12,579 nt of DNA from Minisyncoccota bacterium (GTDB lineage Bacteria > Patescibacteriota > Minisyncoccia > UBA6257 > HR35). The position numbers were made by a program, and so were the translations under genes. Under the pieces are notes generated by a model that was not told where the DNA came from, did no database searches, and saw only the letters and a program-made list of their open reading frames with translations. The stretch spans positions 1 through 12,579 of the forward strand of contig CALHPI010000035.1 of assembly GCA_938036275.1 (NCBI GenBank), read 5' to 3'. The number at the start of each line of letters is the position of its first letter. Positions within the stretch are counted from its first letter, which is position 1. Shown piece by piece: positions 6,581-11,966 of this stretch.

Positions 6581-7321
6581 TTATTTTATCATAGGATTAA
6601 TAAGTTCCAAATAACCATCAAGAACATCATCAACTTTATTTGTTTCTTTTTTGCTTTTTAAATCTTTAACTAATTTATAAGGATCAAAAATATAATTTCT
6701 GATTTGATTACCCCAGCCAATTTCGATCCTGTGACCTTTTAACTCGCTAAGTTCTTTTTTTTGTCTTTCTTCAAGTAAATTTTGAAGTTTAGAATATAAA
6801 ATCTGAAGAGCAATTTCACGATTGCGATGTTGCGACCTTTCACTTTGACAAGTAACCACTAAATTTAAAGGCTTATAAACTAAACGAACAGCGGTTTCAA
6901 CTTTATTAACATTCTGACCACCTGGACCACCAGCTCGATAAGTTTGCCATTCTAAATCACTTTCACTAATTTTAAAAGTTGGTTTTTCAATCAGGGGCAA
7001 AACATCAACATAAGCAAAACTGGTATGCCTTAATCTTTTAGCGGAAAAGGGCGAGATTCTAACTAACCGATGTACTCCCTTTTCCCATTTTAAAATTCCG
7101 TAAGCACCTGGCTCTTTGACTTGAAAACTAACAAATTTATAGCCTCCATGTTCATTCGGGTCTTCATCAGTCAAAACATATTTCCATTTTTTTCTTTGAA
7201 AAAATTTTTCATACATTCTTTTTAAAATACCAACAAAATCTTCAGCATCTTTACCACCAACGCCAGAATAAATACTCAAAACAGCCTGATTATTATCATA
7301 TTTTGATTCTTGATTATTCAT
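6581..7321 (-). CDS. prfB: Peptide chain release factor 2 lacking N-terminal domain 1
   Basis: RF2 recognises UGA and UAA stop codons and triggers peptide release. The stop-codon reading motif SPF is at 90-92 (LVRISPF), the form found in RF2 rather than the PxT of RF1. GGQ is at 134-136 in [16 protein letters not shown]-type sequence (SERSQHRN, 160-167) and a C-terminal IRNYIFDPY (207-215) follow. The protein has 246 residues against roughly 340-365 for full RF2: it begins within domain 2 ([15 protein letters not shown]) and lacks the roughly 110-residue helical domain 1. The 92 bp to gatB cannot encode that domain in any frame, and the frame is closed by TGA nine codons upstream of the ATG. 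The programmed +1 frameshift of classical prfB is therefore absent too. Several genes here end in TGA, so function is needed unless another RF2 exists. Confidence 0.9.
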   Translation of the reverse strand: MNNQESKYDNNQAVLSIYSGVGGKDAEDFVGILKRMYEKFFQRKKWKYVLTDEDPNEHGGYKFVSFQVKEPGAYGILKWEKGVHRLVRISPFSAKRLRHTSFAYVDVLPLIEKPTFKISESDLEWQTYRAGGPGGQNVNKVETAVRLVYKPLNLVVTCQSERSQHRNREIALQILYSKLQNLLEERQKKELSELKGHRIEIGWGNQIRNYIFDPYKLVKDLKSKKETNKVDDVLDGYLELINPMIK

Positions 7322-7364
7322 TGTTATAAATTCTCTAACATTAAATCATTAGTTTATAAAATTA

Positions 7365-7416
7365 ATCTGCATTCAATTTCCAATTATCTGCGTTCAGTCT
7401 GCGATTATCTGGATCA
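7365..7416. repeat. Family A phased repeat array between gatB and prfB
   Basis: Units alternate 11 and 10 bp: ATCTGCATTCA, ATTTCCAATT, ATCTGCGTTCA, GTCTGCGATT, ATCTGGATCA. The period is 21 bp (7365, 7386, 7407). The last unit contains the gatB stop codon (TGA, complement of 7414-7416). GTTCAGTCTGCG at 7392-7403 recurs exactly at 12385-12396 inside the mutase reading frame. Confidence 0.75.
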
Positions 7417-8856
7417 TATTTCTTGTTCTAATTTATCCTTTAAAATTTCTCGCGTCAGTTGAGGGTCTGCCCTACCCTGGGTTTTTTTCATTATCAAACC
7501 AATTAAATATTCAAAAGCTTCTTTTTTGCCGTTCTTATAATCAACTACTGATTTTTCATTTTCTCGCAAAATTTCTTCAATAAGATTATTTAAAATCTCT
7601 GCATCACTAATTTTTTCTTTTTCTTGAATAATTACCTCAACCCTCTTTTCACCTTTTAAAGATAATTCTAATGCTTCTTTGACTATTTTTGAAGAAATTT
7701 TATTTTGATAAAAAACAAATAGTAAATGAGCAAATTCATGAGGGGTAAGCAATGTTTCTCTTAATTCAATTTTTAATTTTTCTAAAAGCCCGATGAGGTC
7801 ATTAAGCATATAATTTAAAATCAATCTTTTTGTTTCTTCAAAATCATCAGTTAATCGATAAAGTTCAGAAAAAGCTTCTTCAAAAAAATGAGCTAAAAAT
7901 TGATTTCTAATTAAAATCTGACTTAGTTTAGGTTCAATTTTGTATTCTTTTTCAAATCTTAATTTTTTATCCCAAGGAGTTTCTGTTAAGATAGCTCTGT
8001 TTTCAAGCTCCTCATTAACTAAAAGTGGCGGTAGGTCAGGATCAGGAAAATAACGATAATCTTCAGCTTCTTCTTTTTCTCTTTGTGAAAAAGTTATTCT
8101 TTTGATCTCATCAAAACCTCGGGTTTCCTGAGAAATTACACCGCCTTTTTCTAAAACTGCTTTTTGCCTTTCGATTTCATAAGCTATCGCATCTTTCAAA
8201 GATTGAATTGAGCCAATATTTTTAACCTCAACTTTAACGCCCAATTTATCTTCTTCAGCTAAAGAAATATTAGCTTCAAATCTAATCTGTCCTTTTTCGG
8301 CATCAGCTTGAGAAATTTTTAAATATCTAATAAGAAGAACTAATTCTTCAGCAAAAATTTCAGCTTCTTCAGGAGAATTCAAATCTGGTTCAGTGACAAT
8401 CTCAACTAAAGGAACACCCGAACGATTAAAATCAATCAAACTATAATTTTGAAAATGAATATTTTTAGCGGTATCTTCTTCTAAATGAAGACGGCGAATT
8501 CTAATTTTTTTTCTTAAATTTTCTCGAACAAGTATAACCTCGCCATCAGTAGCAAGTGGTAATTCATATTGAGAAATCTGATAATTTTTAGGTAGATCCG
8601 GATAAAAATAATGCTTCCGAGCAAATAAGCTTTTTTGATTAATTTTCATTTTTAAAGCTTTAGCTAAAGAAAGAGCTTTAATAACTGCTGATTCATTCAA
8701 AACTGGCAAAACGCCAGGCTGACCAGTACAAACAGGACAAATATTTTTATTAGGTTCAGGCTCATCAGGATCGTTCTTACAACTACAAAAAAGCTTTGCC
8801 TGTGTTGCTAATTCTAAATGAATTTCTAAACCAATTTTGGGAATTAAATTTTTCAT
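7414..8856 (-). CDS. gatB: Aspartyl/glutamyl-tRNA amidotransferase subunit B
   Basis: GatB is the kinase and tRNA-binding subunit of GatCAB, which converts Glu-tRNA(Gln) and/or Asp-tRNA(Asn) to the amidated forms. The N-terminal IGLEIHLEL (8-16) is the GatB signature. Cys24, Cys26, Cys40 and Cys43 form the zinc site (FCSC and CPVC). Other family motifs are ARKHYFYPDLPKNYQISQ, GVPLVEIVTEPD and EAEDYRYFPDPDLPPL. The C-terminal helical tail domain ends with QGRADPQLTREILK. The length of 480 residues is normal. gatA and gatC are not in the window. The start is immediately downstream of a candidate -10, suggesting a nearly leaderless mRNA. The stop is TGA and lies within a repeat. Confidence 0.96.
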   Translation of the reverse strand: MKNLIPKIGLEIHLELATQAKLFCSCKNDPDEPEPNKNICPVCTGQPGVLPVLNESAVIKALSLAKALKMKINQKSLFARKHYFYPDLPKNYQISQYELPLATDGEVILVRENLRKKIRIRRLHLEEDTAKNIHFQNYSLIDFNRSGVPLVEIVTEPDLNSPEEAEIFAEELVLLIRYLKISQADAEKGQIRFEANISLAEEDKLGVKVEVKNIGSIQSLKDAIAYEIERQKAVLEKGGVISQETRGFDEIKRITFSQREKEEAEDYRYFPDPDLPPLLVNEELENRAILTETPWDKKLRFEKEYKIEPKLSQILIRNQFLAHFFEEAFSELYRLTDDFEETKRLILNYMLNDLIGLLEKLKIELRETLLTPHEFAHLLFVFYQNKISSKIVKEALELSLKGEKRVEVIIQEKEKISDAEILNNLIEEILRENEKSVVDYKNGKKEAFEYLIGLIMKKTQGRADPQLTREILKDKLEQEI

Positions 8857-8863
8857 TAATAAA

Positions 8864-8869
8864 ATTTTA
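8864..8869 (-). promoter_or_regulatory. Candidate -10 box for gatB, nearly leaderless
   Basis: TAAAAT on the minus strand ends 7 nt before the gatB ATG. A start at the usual distance from the -10 would fall within a base or so of the start codon. No clear -35 is visible. The spacing resembles that at uvrB. Confidence 0.35.
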
Positions 8870-8908
8870 CAATAAAAACTAAAAATAATTTTAATAAAAC
8901 ATTTTCTT

Positions 8909-8936
8909 TTGCAATTTGAAAAATTTATGATAAAAT
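8909..8936 (+). promoter_or_regulatory. Candidate extended -10 promoter for tRNA-Arg
   Basis: TTGCAA (8909-8914) and TAAAAT (8931-8936) are spaced 16 bp apart, and TG one base before the -10 gives an extended -10 (TGATAAAAT). Transcription would begin near 8943, about 49 nt before the tRNA, and cross the heptad repeats. Confidence 0.45.
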
Positions 8937-8942
8937 AAGTTT

Positions 8943-8977
8943 ATTATTCTTGATTCTGAATTCTTAAATCCTGATCC
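8943..8977. repeat. Family B heptad repeat array upstream of tRNA-Arg
   Basis: Five gapless 7-bp units: ATTATTC, TTGATTC, TGAATTC, TTAAATC, CTGATCC. Read on the minus strand they are GGATCAG, GATTTAA, GAATTCA, GAATCAA, GAATAAT, the same family as the GATTCAA heptads at 891 and 12284 but in the opposite orientation. Confidence 0.6.
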
Positions 8978-8991
8978 TATTTTTTAAATAA

Positions 8992-9064
8992 GCCCCTGTA
9001 GCTCAATTGGAAGAGCGGCTCCCTTCTAAGGAGTAGGTTGGAGGTTCGAATCCTCCCAGGGGCA
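8992..9064 (+). tRNA. tRNA-Arg, anticodon UCU
   Basis: The acceptor stem GCCCCTG (8992-8998) pairs with CAGGGGC (9057-9063) and the discriminator is A9064. The D arm is GCTC/GAGC. The anticodon stem GCTCC/GGAGT has one G-U pair and encloses CTTCTAA, with anticodon TCT at 9025-9027. The T arm GGAGG/CCTCC encloses TTCGAAT. No CCA is encoded: the next bases are CAGA. It reads AGA/AGG codons, which are common in this AT-rich window. Confidence 0.96.
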
Positions 9065-9076
9065 CAGATTTTAAAA

Positions 9077-9104
9077 GTTAGCTCTCAGCCGTTAGCTATT
9101 AGGG
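9077..9104. repeat. Heptad repeat array (GTTAGCT type) after tRNA-Arg
   Basis: Four gapless 7-bp units: GTTAGCT, CTCAGCC, GTTAGCT, ATTAGGG. The phase is the same as the GATTCAA arrays but the core differs. It starts 13 bp after the tRNA. Confidence 0.5.
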
Positions 9105-9113
9105 ACTACAATT

Positions 9114-9157
9114 TTTACTCTACCAAAATTGACGATCGTCAAAGTTAGTAGAGTAAA
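9114..9157. other. Nested perfect palindrome (cruciform or hairpin)
   Basis: Outer arms TTTACTCTAC (9114-9123) and GTAGAGTAAA (9148-9157) are perfect 10-bp inverted repeats. Between them TTGACGATCGTCAA (9129-9142) is a perfect 14-bp palindrome with exactly the same centre. An alternative pairing CAATTTT (9109-9115) with AAAATTG (9125-9131) would exclude both. It lies in the gene-poor stretch after tRNA-Arg and is not followed by a U-tract on either strand. It could be a protein-binding site or a structured RNA. Confidence 0.55.
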
Positions 9158-9162
9158 TATTT

Positions 9163-9212
9163 AAAAAAATCTAGTCCGTATTATATTTTGCTATAGCATT
9201 TTATAATGCGGA
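9163..9212 (-). terminator. Possible intrinsic terminator of the uvrB operon
   Basis: Bases 9175-9212 form a symmetric imperfect palindrome: outer arms of 11 bp with one mismatch, three TTT mismatches, then the central palindrome TGCTATAGCA. Read on the minus strand, downstream of the 68-residue membrane gene, the hairpin is followed after five bases by seven Us (9169-9163). The gap before the U-tract is longer than ideal. The palindrome matches the symmetry of its neighbour at 9114-9157, so termination may not be its only role. Confidence 0.4.
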
Positions 9213-9301
9213 TTGGCGATTGGATTCAATTCGATACATTTAAGAACTTGGCTCTTGTGCTTGCAATAAACGAGAAATTATCAACGACTAAATTATTTTA
9301 A
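9206..9301 (+). CDS. Unrecognised 31-residue open reading frame
   Basis: The frame runs from ATG 9206 to TAA 9301 and gives a 31-residue peptide starting MRIGDWIQFDTFKNLAL and ending with STTKLF. The composition is protein-like (amphipathic helix, Trp, acidic and basic residues) and not repeat-derived. A stop lies four codons upstream, so it is not a longer gene. It overlaps the end of the opposite-strand membrane gene by 14 bp. There is no Shine-Dalgarno. I do not recognise it. It could be a remnant of a lost gene or chance. Confidence 0.2.
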   Translation: MRIGDWIQFDTFKNLALVLAINEKLSTTKLF

Positions 9302-9494
9302 ATTTTCTTAAGATGTCGATTGTTCTTTCAATGTCTGATGGCGAGGGCAATTTAATATCTGTCTTGGTTGGTTCTTTAAAATATAAATCAACTCCTTTTT
9401 GAAATGACCGAGCAACGAAAATTATTGTCAAAATAGTAATTAAAGAAACAAAAACAACATAAATGATAATTATTGTTAATCTAATTTTTTTCAT
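9288..9494 (-). CDS. Small single-pass membrane protein, unknown function
   Basis: This 68-residue product has one strong hydrophobic segment (about residues 6-29) after a short basic N-terminus (MKKIR), which predicts an inside-facing N-terminus. A soluble tail of about 38 residues follows, with KEPTKTDIKLPSPSDIERT and a short helix at the end. Its ATG overlaps the TGA of the PilO-like gene (ATGA), so the two are probably translated together and may work together. No family recognised. Small membrane proteins beside PilO-like proteins can be parts of type IV pilus inner-membrane assemblies, but that is only an inference here. Confidence 0.65.
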   Translation of the reverse strand: MKKIRLTIIIIYVVFVSLITILTIIFVARSFQKGVDLYFKEPTKTDIKLPSPSDIERTIDILRKFKII

Positions 9495-10012
9495 TTGAGT
9501 TTTAAAGAAAGCTCGATTTGATAATCAGTTCCGGCCTTTTCAATTTTTAAATTTTCTACCTTTATAATTAAAGGTTGATTTTGAAGAAAATCTAAAAAAC
9601 GAGAAAGATCTTGGGAAGTAACTCCAAGAACAAAATTCAGCCTTCCTTCTTGAAAATTAAAATTAGAATTGATAATTTTCCATCCCTCATCATTGAATTT
9701 TTTCAGAAAAAATTCTTTGGTTTTTTCAAAATCGGGATTTAAAACTTTTTGAACTTCAAATAAAACCGTCTGAATTTCCTTACCGCTTTGCTTCTCAAAA
9801 AAATTTATTAGCTGTTTAAATTTCAATTCTTTTTCTTGAGAAGTTTGATTTTGAATTATTTCTTTTTTTAAGTTTGCGATATTTTCCAGTTTTTTCACAA
9901 TTGTTTTCGAATAGAATTGTAAACTGAGAAAAAAACCGATTAAAAATAAAATAAAAAGAAAAGATGACAAAAATAACTTCACATATAACGACTGCCAGTT
10001 TATCTTAGCCAT
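9491..10012 (-). CDS. PilO-like inner-membrane protein (topology-based call)
   Basis: The 173 residues show a short cytoplasmic N-terminus, one membrane segment (about 12-33), a coiled-coil-like stretch with regular Leu/Ile and Lys/Glu (about 38-70), and an alpha/beta domain to the end. This is the layout of PilO/PilN-type proteins of type IV pilus and type II secretion platforms, and Patescibacteria commonly carry type IV pilus genes. I see no diagnostic motif, so the assignment is structural inference; a generic membrane-anchored coiled coil is the alternative. It begins 7 bp after uvrB, ends in TGA overlapping the next gene, and has no Shine-Dalgarno. The physical link with uvrB is probably just shared transcription. 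Confidence 0.55.
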   Translation of the reverse strand: MAKINWQSLYVKLFLSSFLFILFLIGFFLSLQFYSKTIVKKLENIANLKKEIIQNQTSQEKELKFKQLINFFEKQSGKEIQTVLFEVQKVLNPDFEKTKEFFLKKFNDEGWKIINSNFNFQEGRLNFVLGVTSQDLSRFLDFLQNQPLIIKVENLKIEKAGTDYQIELSLKLK

Positions 10013-10019
10013 AATTTAA

Positions 10020-11933
10020 TTATATAGAATTTTCTTCTAATTCAATAAAAACTTCCAACTCTTCTTTACTAACTTCTTTTTCTTTAACTTTACCCAAAAT
10101 TTCCGTAATAGTCTCATGAATTTCTTTAATTATCGGTTGAGGAATAATTTTATATTTTCTATTAAATGCTAATTGATATTTTCTTCTTCTTTCAGTTTCT
10201 TTGACTGCTTGTTCAATTGATTTAGTAATTTGGTCAGCATACAAAATAACTTTACCTTCTAAATGTCGAGCGCTTCTTCCCATTGCTTGAATTAAGGTTG
10301 TTGTATTTCTTAAAAACCCTTCGCGGTCAGCATCTAAAATTGCCACTAAAGAAACTTCGGGTAAATCTAAACCTTCTCTTAAAAGATTGACTCCAACCAA
10401 AACATCAATTTCTCCTTGTCGTAATTTTTTAAGAATCTCGGCTCGCTCTAAAGTCTTAATATCAGAATGAAGATAATGAGCTTTAATTCCCTGATTCAAT
10501 AAAAATTCAGTTAAGTTTTCAGCTGATCTTTTGGTTAAAGTTAAAACAAGAACACGATGCTTTTTTTCAATTCTTTTTTTGATTTCTTTTAAAAGATCAA
10601 CAACTTGATTTTTTGTTGGTTTAATTTCAATTTCGGGATCAGGAAGACCAGTTGGCCGAATCAGCTGTTCAACAATTTGTTTGGAATTTTTTCTTTCAAA
10701 ATTACCAGGTGTGGCAGAAACAAAAATCATTTGAAAATTCTTAGAAAAAAATTCATCGAAAGTTAAAGGCCGATTATCAATCGCTGAAGGCAGTCGCCAA
10801 CCATATTCAACTAAAGTTTCTTTGCGGCGACGATCCCCATTAGCCATAGCCCGAAGTTGGGGGAGAGCTAAATGAGATTCATCAATAAAAATAATTGTTT
10901 CTTTAGGTAAATAGTCAAGCAAAGTATAAGGTGGATCACCAGGATTACGAAAAGATAAATGTCTTGAATAATTCTCGATCCCTGGACAATAACCTTGTCT
11001 TTCTAATAAACTAATATCTAATAAAGTTCTTTGTTTGATTCGTTCAGCTTCAACAATCTTGCCTTGCTCCAAAAACTTCCAATAAACTTCTTTTAATTCT
11101 TGTTTGATATTTAAAATCGCTAAGTCTAATTTTTCTTTAGGAGTGACAAAAAACTTGGCGGGAAAAATTTTTATTTCTTGAAGGCTTTCATAATTACCGA
11201 CAATTTCAATTTTTAAAAAATCATCTTTAGACTTTTTAAGAGAAAATCTTTTAATTTGGGACACAAAAGTTGCTTTACCTCCTTTTTTAAGAGAAATTTC
11301 AACTAAATAACTACCATCAGGATTAAAAACAGAAATTTTATTTAACTCGCGGTCATAAATATAAGAACCAGCCTTGATTTCATTAAAACTACCTTTTCCA
11401 TACTGAAGCGTCTTTAAATAATTGACAATCTCTTTAGGAGAAATTTTTTTCCCGACTTCTAATTTTAAACAGATATTTTTATATTCTTCAGGATCGCCAA
11501 TACCATAAATACAACTGACTGAAGAAACAATTATAAAATCATCCCGAGTTAAAGCACTTTGAATTGCCGCATGACGAAGTTGATCAAGAAGTTCATTGAT
11601 TTTAGCATCTTTGGCAATATAAGTATCAGTTTCTGGAAGATAAGCTTCGGGCTGATAATAATCATAATAACTAACAAAATAATGCACAGCATTTTCCGGG
11701 AAAAAAGAACGAAATTCTTGATAAAGCTGAGCTGCTAAAATTTTATTTGGTGAAAGTATTAAAGCTGGCCTCTGAATTTTCGCAATTACTGAAGCCATAG
11801 TATAGGTCTTACCACTTCCAGTTACTCCGAGCAAAGTTTGAAAACGATAATTTTTTAAAAGTCCTTCAACCAATCGCTTAATCGCCATTGGCTGATCTCC
11901 AGTTGGTTTGAAATTGGCTATTAATTTAAACAT
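10020..11933 (-). CDS. uvrB: Excinuclease ABC subunit B (UvrB), no C-terminal UVR motif
   Basis: UvrB verifies DNA damage handed over by UvrA and recruits UvrC in nucleotide excision repair. Seen in order: FKPTGDQPMAI (8-18), Walker A LGVTGSGKT (35-43), the beta-hairpin region YFVSYYDYYQPEAYLPE, SVSCIYGIG, the DESHLALPQLRAM helicase motif II, RLPSAIDNRPL, PTGLPDPEIEI, LREGLDLPEVSLVAILDAD and the motif VI stretch LIQAMGRSARH. Family members usually read IGRAAR in motif VI. The protein has 637 residues against about 673 in E. coli. It stops after the helicase region with a short acidic tail and lacks the final LEFExAAxLRD motif that binds UvrC. The stop is followed after 7 bp by the next gene, so the missing end is not hidden downstream. 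The start lies 6 nt from an extended -10, so the mRNA is probably leaderless. Confidence 0.96.
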   Translation of the reverse strand: MFKLIANFKPTGDQPMAIKRLVEGLLKNYRFQTLLGVTGSGKTYTMASVIAKIQRPALILSPNKILAAQLYQEFRSFFPENAVHYFVSYYDYYQPEAYLPETDTYIAKDAKINELLDQLRHAAIQSALTRDDFIIVSSVSCIYGIGDPEEYKNICLKLEVGKKISPKEIVNYLKTLQYGKGSFNEIKAGSYIYDRELNKISVFNPDGSYLVEISLKKGGKATFVSQIKRFSLKKSKDDFLKIEIVGNYESLQEIKIFPAKFFVTPKEKLDLAILNIKQELKEVYWKFLEQGKIVEAERIKQRTLLDISLLERQGYCPGIENYSRHLSFRNPGDPPYTLLDYLPKETIIFIDESHLALPQLRAMANGDRRRKETLVEYGWRLPSAIDNRPLTFDEFFSKNFQMIFVSATPGNFERKNSKQIVEQLIRPTGLPDPEIEIKPTKNQVVDLLKEIKKRIEKKHRVLVLTLTKRSAENLTEFLLNQGIKAHYLHSDIKTLERAEILKKLRQGEIDVLVGVNLLREGLDLPEVSLVAILDADREGFLRNTTTLIQAMGRSARHLEGKVILYADQITKSIEQAVKETERRRKYQLAFNRKYKIIPQPIIKEIHETITEILGKVKEKEVSKEELEVFIELEENSI

Positions 11934-11941
11934 GGTATAAT
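11914..11941 (+). promoter_or_regulatory. Candidate promoter for the mutase gene, inside the uvrB start region
   Basis: TTGGCT (11914-11919) and TATAAT (11936-11941) are 16 bp apart. TGG directly before the -10 gives an extended -10. The predicted start is about 4 nt before the mutase ATG. The -35 lies in uvrB coding sequence. Confidence 0.5.
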
Positions 11942-11966
11942 TTTACCATAAATGCTTATCAGTAAA
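11940..11966 (-). promoter_or_regulatory. Candidate extended -10 promoter for uvrB, leaderless
   Basis: On the minus strand TAAAAT (11945-11940) is preceded by TGG and ends 6 nt before the uvrB ATG, placing the expected start at the A of ATG. A weak -35 TTTACT (11966-11961) is 15 bp upstream. The site is the mirror image of the mutase -10 and shares the palindrome ATGGTATAATTTTACCAT (11932-11949). Confidence 0.5.

Noticed and set aside
7322..7413. Programmed +1 frameshift leader of prfB
   Set aside because: No CTTTGA-type slippery site, no coding sequence for domain 1 and only 92 bp available. A five-codon frame (ATG to TAA) ending just before the prfB ATG has no resemblance to RF2.
9040..9300. 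Integration site at the 3' end of tRNA-Arg
   Set aside because: No second copy of the tRNA 3' end and no integrase gene in the window.
4974..9493. Recoding of UGA as glycine
   Set aside because: TGA ends nusB, ftsX, gatB and the PilO-like gene at sensible family lengths and in overlap signals, and an SPF-type RF2 is present. The tRNA-Gly here has a normal CCC anticodon.
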